A stretch of 6,155 nucleotides of DNA from an uncultured Clostridia bacterium (GTDB lineage: Bacteria > Bacillota > Clostridia > Oscillospirales > Acutalibacteraceae), in NCBI GenBank assembly GCA_937915775.1, contig CALGGQ010000210.1, positions 1 through 6,155 on the forward strand. The letters are read 5' to 3'. The position numbers were made by a program, and so were the translations under genes. This document shows, one piece after another, positions 1-5,304 of this stretch. Each line of letters opens with the position of its first letter. Position 1 is the first letter of the stretch. The notes beneath the pieces are model-generated. The model was not told the origin of the DNA and did no database searches. It saw nothing but the letters and a program-made list of their open reading frames with translations.

Positions 1-55
1 AAAGCATAAACGAACAACTTTTAGAACCTCACGCACGTTATCGGATAATAATTCG

Positions 56-63
56 TACCTTTG
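56..63 (+). promoter_or_regulatory. Bacteroidetes-type -7 promoter box (TAnnTTTG)
   Basis: TACCTTTG fits the Bacteroidetes sigma-ABfr -7 consensus TAnnTTTG and lies about 55 bases before the ATG at 118. I see no convincing TTTG-type -33 element at the usual 19-21 base spacing, so the call rests on the -7 box and on the Bacteroidales-like gene downstream. The leader between box and ATG is A/T-rich near the start codon and has no Shine-Dalgarno, which is usual for this phylum. Confidence 0.6.
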
Positions 64-117
64 CAACGTTTTATTGCCAGTGCGGTGCCTTTTCCGTACC
101 TAAAATCTAAACATATT

Positions 118-480
118 ATGATTCAGAAGATTAAGACTTTTGCTATATTGACCGTCATCACGCTATGCTCACTTCCCTCAGCAGGACAGGACCTTCTGGC
201 CCGTCAGGCACCTGTTGACCGCAAGATGAAGGCTGTTGACAGTCTGGCGCTAAAACGCCTGATTCTTTCCGAAGACCTGTATGCCCCCTCCGAAGACCTC
301 TACGAGGAATGGGAGAACAGATATGCACACCGCGAGACGGCGCTGCCCGACTCGTTCCGCATCTCGCTGCGCGACTTCTGTATGCCTACCACCAGCCGCG
401 TGCTGACCTCGATGTTTGAAAAATACTTCGGCGGCTTAAAAACGCCCTCGCCGCCCACCATCACGCCAAGATTGGTATAG
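118..480 (+). CDS. Truncated N-terminus of a secreted M23-type peptidase (Bacteroidales); real part ends near 417
   Basis: The reading frame opens with MIQKIKTFAILTVITLCSLP, a short basic start, a hydrophobic core and a small-residue SAGQ end, which reads as a Sec signal peptide. The mature part (DLLARQAPVDRK, KAVDSLALKRLI, LPDSFRISLRDFCMP, TSRVLTSMF) matches what I remember of the N-terminal region of Bacteroidales M23 cell-wall endopeptidases, where SRVxTSxF is followed by GYR and the zinc-binding catalytic domain. Here the match stops after SMF at 415-417. The remaining 20 codons to the TAG at 478-480 are unrelated and are low-complexity in this frame. The catalytic domain is therefore absent. 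I chose ATG 118 over the in-frame TTG at 61 because the signal peptide begins at 118 and 61 lies inside the promoter box. Family identity is from memory of homologues; the truncation is seen directly. Confidence 0.65.
   Translation: MIQKIKTFAILTVITLCSLPSAGQDLLARQAPVDRKMKAVDSLALKRLILSEDLYAPSEDLYEEWENRYAHRETALPDSFRISLRDFCMPTTSRVLTSMFEKYFGGLKTPSPPTITPRLV
412..420. other. Probable chimeric junction 1 (Bacteroidales DNA to unknown fragment)
   Basis: Peptidase similarity ends at ATG TTT (412-417). From the next codon the plus frame loses meaning, while the minus strand reads as plausible protein. A join of two unrelated molecules explains this better than gene decay, because the upstream frame is intact up to the break. 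Confidence 0.6.
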
Positions 481-625
481 TAGTCGCCCATGAGCTTAAA
501 ATAATTGCTGGTGTTTCCTTTGTAGTCGCTGTCAAGATTGTGAAGCATAAGACCTTCCAGCCGCTGCTCCTTAAGTACGGACGGCTTTACGAAGTTAAAG
601 AGCGCCTTGAGTTTTTCCGCACTGT
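418..625 (-). pseudogene. Unrecognised coding fragment, cut at both ends
   Basis: The minus strand is open through this whole stretch, about 69 codons, and gives normal-looking protein: AEKLKALFNFVKPSVLKEQR, then LEGLMLHNLDSDYKGNTSNY, then KLMGDYYTNLGVMVGGEG. Composition is balanced, with no low-complexity runs, unlike the plus-strand readings of the same bases, which hit stops at 478 and 541. I do not recognise the family. The open frame formally runs from 662 to 300, but both extensions are antisense to recognisable genes (the TusA-like gene on one side, the peptidase on the other), so the native part is probably limited to about 418-625. Neither its true start nor its stop is present. It could be a Bacteroidales or clostridial gene. 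Codon use does not settle which. Confidence 0.4.
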
Positions 626-792
626 CGCTTGAGGAGCTTGACGACGGTGAAATCCTTTCCATAAAAATGAACGAGGGAGAGCCTGTTCAAAACGTACCTC
701 GTTCCATTAAAGAGGAAGGACATCAGATATTAAAGCTCATTTCAAATGATGACGGAACTTATGATCTTATTGTGAAAAAGGTGGAGGAATAA
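607..792 (+). CDS. TusA-family sulfur carrier, 5'-truncated at a junction near 620-632
   Basis: TusA proteins are about 75-residue sulfur relays that carry a persulfide on the Cys of an N-terminal CPxP motif. From about 628 onward this frame reads LEELDDGEILSIKMNEGEPV, then QNVPRSIKEEGHQILKLISN, then a terminal beta strand DGTYDLIVKKVEE. That is the second half of a TusA fold: the loop after helix 1, the strand, the amphipathic second helix and the last strands. The first 20-25 residues, including the active Cys, are missing. The TTG at 607 and the residues before LEEL are unlike TusA and probably belong to the adjoining fragment, so 607 is only a formal start. The gene ends two bases before the sulfur-carrier ATG, and that gene's ribosome site lies inside it, so it is the first gene visible in the operon. 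It is a probable sulfur donor to the carrier system or to the TtcA-like protein. Confidence 0.65.
   Translation: MSFSALSLEELDDGEILSIKMNEGEPVQNVPRSIKEEGHQILKLISNDDGTYDLIVKKVEE
783..787 (+). promoter_or_regulatory. Shine-Dalgarno site for the sulfur-carrier gene
   Basis: GGAGG lies 7 bases before ATG 795, inside the last codons of the TusA-like gene. It fixes the carrier start and marks the switch to Shine-Dalgarno-led (Firmicutes-style) initiation, in contrast to the leaderless style at 118. Confidence 0.8.
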
Positions 793-794
793 CA

Positions 795-1001
795 ATGATA
801 ATCACAGTAGCAGGAAAGAAAAAGGAATACGCAGAGGGCTTAACTGTAAAGCAGTTAATTGAGGCAGAGGACGTTGAAAATCCGCTTTACGTTACGGTGA
901 CGCTCAACGACGAATTTGTACAGTCGGCTGACTTGGAAACAACAGTGATTCATGACGGCGATGAAATTGAATTTCTGTACTTTATGGGAGGCGGCTGTTA
1001 A
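795..1001 (+). CDS. ThiS/MoaD-like ubiquitin-fold sulfur carrier with C-terminal GGGC
   Basis: This 68-residue protein has the size and pattern of ThiS: an N-terminal strand pair (MIITVAGKKKEYAEG), a helix LTVKQLIEAEDV, the strand YVTVTLNDEFVQ, and the end DGDEIEFLYFMGGGC. In the family the C-terminal Gly-Gly is adenylated by an E1 and converted to a thiocarboxylate that serves as a sulfide donor. Here the chain does not stop at Gly-Gly: three glycines (residues 65-67) are followed by a genome-encoded Cys68. The adjacent E1 gene starts on the last base of this stop codon (TAATG), and a JAMM protease follows, which fits a carrier needing proteolytic trimming. No thiG, thiH or moaE is nearby, so thiamine or molybdopterin synthesis is less likely than Cys/homocysteine synthesis. 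HcyS or CysO are functional analogues, but I assign no symbol. Confidence 0.85.
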   Translation: MIITVAGKKKEYAEGLTVKQLIEAEDVENPLYVTVTLNDEFVQSADLETTVIHDGDEIEFLYFMGGGC

Positions 1002-1810
1002 TGGCATTCACAAACGAACAGTTAGAGCGCTATTCCCGCCACATTATTCTCAAAGAGGTTGGCGTGAAGGGACAAAAGAAATTACTGAACGCCAAAGTGC
1101 TGATTATCGGCGCAGGCGGTCTTGGTGCTCCGGCTGCACTTTATCTTGCTGCCGCCGGGGTAGGCACGATCGGTATTGCCGATGCCGACGAGGTGGATTT
1201 ATCAAATCTACAGCGTCAGGTTATTCACGCCACTGCTGATATTGGCAAGCCGAAGGTTGAAAGCGCAAAGGAAAGTATGCTTGCAATCAATCCTGATGTA
1301 AACGTAATTACATACAAAGAATATATCTATTCAAAAAATATTCTTGACATTATTAAGGATTACGATTTCGTGCTTGACGGTACGGACAATTTCCCTGCAA
1401 AGTTTTTGATTAATGACGCTTGCGTAAAGGCAGGAATACCGTTTTGTCATGCGGGAATTATTCGTTTTAAGGGACAGCTCATGACATGGGTGCCTGATGC
1501 GAATGTGCCCTGCTATCGCTGTGTATTTAAAGAACCGCCGCCTAAGAATGCCGTACCTACCTGTAAGCAAGCGGGCGTTATCGGTGCTATGGCAGGTGTT
1601 ATCGGCTGCTTGCAGGCAATGGAGGCAGTTAAGTATATAACAGGCGCAGGCGAGCTGCTGACAGGCTACCTGCTTACCTACGATGCGCTGACAAATGATT
1701 TCAGAAAGATAAAAATTCCGAGAGATAAGAACTGCGGCATTTGCTCTGAACATCCGACGATAACGGAGCTGAAGGACTACGAACAAGTCGCTTGCGAATT
1801 GAAGAAATAA
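1001..1810 (+). CDS. HesA/MoeB/ThiF-family E1-like adenylyltransferase
   Basis: This 269-residue protein would activate the upstream carrier by ATP-dependent adenylation of its C-terminal glycine, then help load sulfur. Visible signatures in order: YSRHIIL with Arg13 near the N-terminus; the nucleotide-binding GAGGLG loop at residues 37-42; acidic strand end DADEVDLSNLQRQ at 61-73; LDGTDN at 125-130; first zinc pair C171/C174 (CYRC); TCKQAG with C188 at the position of the sulfur-accepting Cys in ThiF/Uba4-type enzymes; second zinc pair C245/C248 (CGIC). Length is typical for the MoeB/ThiF class without a C-terminal rhodanese. Separate rhodanese domains occur later in the operon and could supply that role. 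It overlaps the carrier stop by one base, so the two are probably coupled. HcyF-like or MoeB-like function is inference; the E1 fold and intact active residues are seen directly. Confidence 0.9.
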   Translation: MAFTNEQLERYSRHIILKEVGVKGQKKLLNAKVLIIGAGGLGAPAALYLAAAGVGTIGIADADEVDLSNLQRQVIHATADIGKPKVESAKESMLAINPDVNVITYKEYIYSKNILDIIKDYDFVLDGTDNFPAKFLINDACVKAGIPFCHAGIIRFKGQLMTWVPDANVPCYRCVFKEPPPKNAVPTCKQAGVIGAMAGVIGCLQAMEAVKYITGAGELLTGYLLTYDALTNDFRKIKIPRDKNCGICSEHPTITELKDYEQVACELKK

Positions 1811-1811
1811 T

Positions 1812-2225
1812 ATGATTACTTTAAAACTAACAGACTATGAAAAAATAATTGCTCACGCTGAAAATTGGTTGCCGTCAGAGGCTTGCGGACTGATTGCGGG
1901 CTTTATTGACAAAAAGGGCGATAAGCACATTGAAAAGGTTTATCTTTTGACAAACCTTGATAACTCAAACGAGCATTTTTCAATGAATCCGAAGGAGCAG
2001 CTTCAGGCTGTCAAGGATATGAGAGCAAACGGAATTATGCCGCTTGGAAACTGGCATTCTCATCCGGAAACGCCCTCTCGTCCGAGCGAGGAGGACAAAC
2101 GCCTTGCCTACGACAGCACGGCAAGCTATATGATTTTATCACTTATGGACAGAGAACATCCCGTTCTTAACTCCTTTCACATTGAGGGCGCAAAGAGCAG
2201 CAAGGAAGATTTAAAGATAGTATGA
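1812..2225 (+). CDS. M67/JAMM-family metallopeptidase (Mec/HcyD-like)
   Basis: This 137-residue protein carries a complete JAMM zinc-protease motif: Glu23 in SEACGLI, then WHSHP with His82 and His84, six residues, then Ser92-x-x-Asp95 (SEED). All zinc ligands and the general-base Glu are present, so it should be active. Short stand-alone JAMM proteins next to ThiS-like carriers cleave at the carrier C-terminus. Mycobacterial Mec releases cysteine from CysO-Cys, and Wolinella HcyD trims the C-terminal extension of HcyS, both as I recall them. The carrier here ends GGGC, so either job is possible. The ATG comes one base after the E1 stop, with only a weak GAAG upstream, and the gene ends in an ATGA overlap with the next gene, implying coupled translation. 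The substrate is inferred from position. Confidence 0.88.
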   Translation: MITLKLTDYEKIIAHAENWLPSEACGLIAGFIDKKGDKHIEKVYLLTNLDNSNEHFSMNPKEQLQAVKDMRANGIMPLGNWHSHPETPSRPSEEDKRLAYDSTASYMILSLMDREHPVLNSFHIEGAKSSKEDLKIV

Positions 2226-2989
2226 ATCAGTTTTCAAGAACAGAGTTATTATTCGGTAAGGAGGCGATGGATAAAATCGCCTCTTGTCATATTGCTGTGT
2301 TCGGTATCGGCGGCGTATGCGGTTATACAGCTGAGGCACTTGCAAGGTCGGGCGTCGGCACGCTCACTCTTGTTGATGACGACAGAATATGCCTAACAAT
2401 CATCAACCGCCAGATTTTTGCTACGCGAAAAACCGTCGGTCAGTTCAAAACTGACGCGGCTGAAGAACGCTTAAGGGATATCAATCCGAGTATTGAGATT
2501 ATTAAGCTCAAATGTTCTTATACTCCCGAAAAATGCCGAGGAATTTGATTTTTCGCAGTACGACTATATCGTTGACGCAGTGGATACCGTAAGCGCAAAG
2601 CTTGCGCTTGCTGAAAATGCGCAGAACGCGGGAGTACCGATTATCTCCTGTATGGGTGCAGGGAATAAGCTTGACCCAACGTGCTTTGAGGTGGCGGATA
2701 TTTATGAAACCTCGGTTTGTCCTCTTGCAAAGGTTATGCGTTATGAGTGCAGAAAAAGAGGGATTAAAAAGCTGAAATGCGTTTATTCAAAGGAGCCGGC
2801 AATGAAGCCGATTGACGACGATGAAAACTCCTGCAAGCATCATTGTATTTGCCCGCCGGATACAAAAAGAACCTGCGGCATTCGCCGTCAGGTACCCGGA
2901 AGCAATGCATTTGTTCCGAGCGTGGCCGGACTGATTTAGCAGGCGAGGTACTGAAAGATATAATAAACACAGGAGAAGATTATGATTAA
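2222..2989 (+). CDS. tcdA: TcdA/CsdL-like E1-fold protein (tRNA t6A dehydratase family), frameshifted twice
   Basis: TcdA cyclises N6-threonylcarbamoyladenosine in tRNA using an E1-like ATP site. Visible here: FSRTELLFGKEAM, the FGIGG nucleotide loop (residues 27-31), VDDD at 51-54, INRQIFAT at 61-68, YDYIVDAVDTVSAKL, MGAGNKLDP, the cysteine cluster SCKHHCICPP and the C-terminal RQVPGSNAFVPSVAGLI. The frame breaks at an A run (2529-2533): with four A instead of five it reads TPENAEEFDF as expected. It breaks again at 2935-2937, where a fourth T would turn GLI-stop into GLILAGEVLKDIINTGEDYD ending at TAA 2987-2989, about 255 residues in total. As written, the pieces end at 2548 and 2939. Both errors are in homopolymers. 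The repaired gene would overlap the next by eight bases. Oddities: Ile60 where the family usually has Asn (TNINRQ), and several extra Cys. It may serve tRNA or this sulfur operon. Confidence 0.82.
2529..2533. other. Frameshift site: one extra A
   Basis: There are five A where four restore the TcdA-family reading GAA AAT GCC GAG GAA (ENAEE). The upstream frame otherwise stops at 2546-2548. Probably a sequencing or assembly indel. Confidence 0.75.
2935..2937. other. Frameshift site: one missing T
   Basis: ATTTAG gives a stop directly after SVAGLI. ATTTTAGCAGGC would read I-L-A-G, the usual continuation, and would keep the frame open to 2987. Probably a homopolymer indel. Confidence 0.7.
2971..2978 (+). 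promoter_or_regulatory. Shine-Dalgarno site for the PLP enzyme gene
   Basis: AGGAGAAG ends three bases before ATG 2982; its AGGAG core lies six bases upstream of the start, a usable spacing. It lies inside the repaired end of the TcdA-like gene and fixes the start at 2982. Confidence 0.7.
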
Positions 2990-4174
2990 AAGAACTTACG
3001 GTGATGAGTACGGCTTTCAGACCAGAGCGGTACATACAGGAAACGACGTTGACGGAGAAACGGGTGCCATCAAACGCCCCATTACAATGGCTAACAGCTA
3101 TGAGCTGCCTTATGACCCTACTGACTTAAACTGGTCAAGTGCAGATAAAAGCCTTTATACAAGAAACGGCGGCTCAAACCAAAAATATTTGCAGGAGAAA
3201 TTAGCCTCTCTTGAGGGCGGCGAGGATTGTATTGTGCTTGCAAGCGGCGTTGCTGCATTGTCAGGACTGTTTTTTGCACTGCTGAAAAGCGGGGACCACG
3301 TCGTGTTTTCCAACGTTACGTATATTGCGGTTTACAGACTGCTTAATGAACTGTTTAACAATAAGTTCAACGTTGAAACAACGATAGTGGACACCAGCGA
3401 TTTGGAGGCGGTTAAAAAAGCAATACGCCCTAACACCAAGCTTGTTCATATTGAGACGCCCGGCAACCCCACCATAGGTATTACCGACATTAAGGCTATT
3501 GCTGAAATCGCACATAAAAACGGCGCCCTGCTGAGCGTTGACAACACCTTCGCTTCACCCTTTAACCAAAGACCGATTGAACTTGGCGCTGATTTTACGG
3601 TTGAAAGCTTAACTAAATATATTAACGGTCACGGCGACGCGATGGGTGGCGCCATTATCGGCAAAAAGAGTATCTGGATATTATTCGTTCACAGTCACAG
3701 GTGAATCTCGGAGCAACTATCAGCCCGTTCAACGCATGGCTTATTATGAGAGGAAGCGTGACTCTCCCGCTTAGAATGAAGGCGCATAATGAAAACGCGC
3801 TCGCGGTTGCAAGGTGGCTGGAAGAACAACCTTGCGTAAGCTTTGTTGCTTATCCGGGACTGGAAAGCAATAAGGGATATGAGATTGCGAAAAGGCAAAT
3901 GACAAACGGCTTCGGCGGCGTTCTCTCCTTCGGATTAAAAGCAAATCACGACAAGCACAACGAATTTGTAAGCTATCTTAAGGTTATCACCTCTGCCGTA
4001 TCGCTTGGTCACGACGAAAGCCTTATTGTTTTCCTTGGCGAAAACGATGAAAGGCAATATCTCTATCCCGACGAATTCCATAACGGATTTTTCCGTTTCA
4101 GTGTCGGTATAGAGGATAAAGAGGACATAATTGCAGATTTGAAGCAAGCATTAAAAAAAGCAGGATTGTTATGA
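2982..4174 (+). CDS. Cys/Met-metabolism PLP-dependent enzyme (MetB/MetC/MetY-like), one frameshift
   Basis: Enzymes of this fold-type I family make or break C-S bonds on cysteine, homocysteine or O-acyl-homoserine. Visible: FQTRAVHTGN at the N-terminus, YTR at 59-61 (phosphate binding), ASGVAAL at 87-93, Tyr114 (ring stacking position), ETPGNPT at 158-164, SVDNTF with Asp187, and SLTKYINGHGD with the Schiff-base Lys212. After Gly227 the frame breaks at an A run (3663-3667). A sixth A would read GKKEYLDIIRSQSQVNLGA and join the C-terminal half (NLGATISPFNAWLIMRG, SLGHDESLI, FFRFSVGIED), giving 397 residues, normal for the family. As written, the halves end at 3704 and start at 3701. Divergent points: GSNQ instead of the usual NPT after YTR, and YIAVY instead of YGGTY. 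Next to a sulfur carrier and JAMM protease, a MetY-like sulfhydrylase using a protein thiocarboxylate is plausible; a lyase or desulfhydrase is the alternative. Confidence 0.85.
3663..3667. other. Frameshift site: one missing A
   Basis: There are five A where six give GGC AAA AAA GAG TAT CTG GAT (GKKEYLD) and continuous family similarity. Without the missing base the frame stops at 3702-3704. Probably a homopolymer indel. Confidence 0.78.
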
Positions 4175-5304
4175 CAGAAGTATCAGTAAGTGAGCTGAAT
4201 AACCTTGAAAATTATACTGTAATTGATATACGTGATGAGATTGCATTTGAATATGGTAGCCTTAACGGTGCTGTAAATATTCCGCAAAGGGATTTAATGA
4301 ACAGCCTGCACTTACTCGACAAAAACAAACTAATTGTTGTGATGTGTAAAAGCGGAATTATCAGCAATACGGTTGCCGAAAATCTGCGTGAGCTTGGCTA
4401 TAACGCCGTTAATCTGAAAGAAGGCTATTACGGCTATATGATGCAGAATCTCTCAGCGGATTTTCACAGGACTAAAGACATTGAACGCAGCATTAATAAA
4501 AAGTTTCATAAGGAAATCTGGAGCCGCTTTACTGCCGCTATCAATGATTACGAGCTACTGCAGGAGGGCGACAAGGTTGCCGTATGTATTTCAGGCGGCA
4601 AGGACAGTATGCTGATGGCAAAGCTTTTTCAGGAGCTGAAACGGCATAATAAATATCCGTTTGAGGTTGTTTATCTTGTGATGGATCCGGGCTACAGTCC
4701 GGAAAACAGAGAAATTATTGAGCGCAATGCCAAAAGGCTCGGCGTGCCGATTACCGTGTTTGAAACGAATATTTTTGAAAGTGTACTGCATATTGAAAAA
4801 TCCCCGTGCTATATCTGCGCAAGAATGAGGCGGGGCTATCTTTACAGCAAGGCAAAGGAGCTCGGCTGTAATAAAATTGCACTCGGTCACCATTTTGACG
4901 ACGTGATTGAAACAACGTTGATGGGTATGCTCCACAGCGGGCAGTTACAGGCAATGCTGCCGAAGCTGCGCAGTACAAATTTTGAGGGTATGGAGTTAAT
5001 AAGACCGATGTATCTTATTCACGAAAAGGATATAAAGCGCTGGCGCGATTATAACGAGCTTCACTTTTTGCAGTGCGCCTGTAAGTTTACGGATACCTGT
5101 ACTTCCTGCAACCCCGATAATGCTTCCAAGCGCCAGGAAACCAAAAGGCTTATTGAAAGCCTTGAAAAAACAAATCCGCAGATAAAGAATAATATTTTCA
5201 AAAGTATTCACAATGTAAATTTAGATACTCTTATTGCCTATAAAACAAACGGCGAAAAGCATTCATTTTTAGAAACTTACGGAGGACAGAACAATGGCAT
5301 ATAA
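4171..5304 (+). CDS. Rhodanese-TtcA fusion: sulfurtransferase plus PP-loop tRNA-thiolase-like protein
   Basis: The 377-residue protein has two modules. Residues 1-95 are a rhodanese domain: YTVIDIRDEIAFEYG, GAVNIP, and the active loop CKSGIIS with Cys59, which would hold a persulfide. Residues 100-350 are a TtcA-type PP-loop domain: SGGKDS at 141-146 (ATP), PCYICARMRRG with C213/C216, GHHFDD at 239-244, and QCACKFT with C302/C304. TtcA enzymes use a [4Fe-4S] cluster on three Cys and ATP to place sulfur on tRNA C32. A further CxxC (C310/C313) follows. The fused rhodanese suggests sulfur is handed over within one chain. The gene starts in an ATGA overlap with the PLP gene, and its end overlaps the next gene by 11 bases. 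The target could be tRNA, or another molecule given the operon, so I leave the symbol blank. Confidence 0.87.
   Translation: MTEVSVSELNNLENYTVIDIRDEIAFEYGSLNGAVNIPQRDLMNSLHLLDKNKLIVVMCKSGIISNTVAENLRELGYNAVNLKEGYYGYMMQNLSADFHRTKDIERSINKKFHKEIWSRFTAAINDYELLQEGDKVAVCISGGKDSMLMAKLFQELKRHNKYPFEVVYLVMDPGYSPENREIIERNAKRLGVPITVFETNIFESVLHIEKSPCYICARMRRGYLYSKAKELGCNKIALGHHFDDVIETTLMGMLHSGQLQAMLPKLRSTNFEGMELIRPMYLIHEKDIKRWRDYNELHFLQCACKFTDTCTSCNPDNASKRQETKRLIESLEKTNPQIKNNIFKSIHNVNLDTLIAYKTNGEKHSFLETYGGQNNGI
5281..5285 (+). promoter_or_regulatory. Shine-Dalgarno site for the rhodanese-TusA-DsrE gene
   Basis: GGAGG lies eight bases before ATG 5294, inside the last codons of the TtcA fusion gene. It is the strongest site in the operon besides the one at 783 and fixes the start of the final, incomplete gene. 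Confidence 0.8.

Noticed and set aside
61..117. TTG start at 61 giving 19 more residues to the peptidase fragment
   Set aside because: It overlaps the promoter box at 56-63, and a proper signal peptide begins at ATG 118.
300..662. A single intact 120-residue minus-strand gene
   Set aside because: Its first residues (a serine run) are antisense to the TusA-like gene and its last 35 or so are antisense to the peptidase. Only the middle reads as native protein.
952..1239. Overlapping open frame across the carrier/E1 junction
   Set aside because: Arg- and Cys-rich out-of-frame reading over two well-supported genes.
795..1810. Thiamine (ThiS/ThiF) or molybdopterin (MoaD/MoeB) synthesis genes
   Set aside because: No thiG, thiH, moaE or other pathway gene is present, while a JAMM protease and a Cys/Met PLP enzyme are.
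2529..3667. Programmed ribosomal frameshifting at the three breaks
   Set aside because: The breaks need different corrections (lose A, gain T, gain A), and no shared slippery heptamer is present. Such families are not known to be frameshifted.
4591..5211. Minus-strand open frames under the TtcA-like gene
   Set aside because: They are complementary to conserved PP-loop and Cys motifs and have no coherent domain content.
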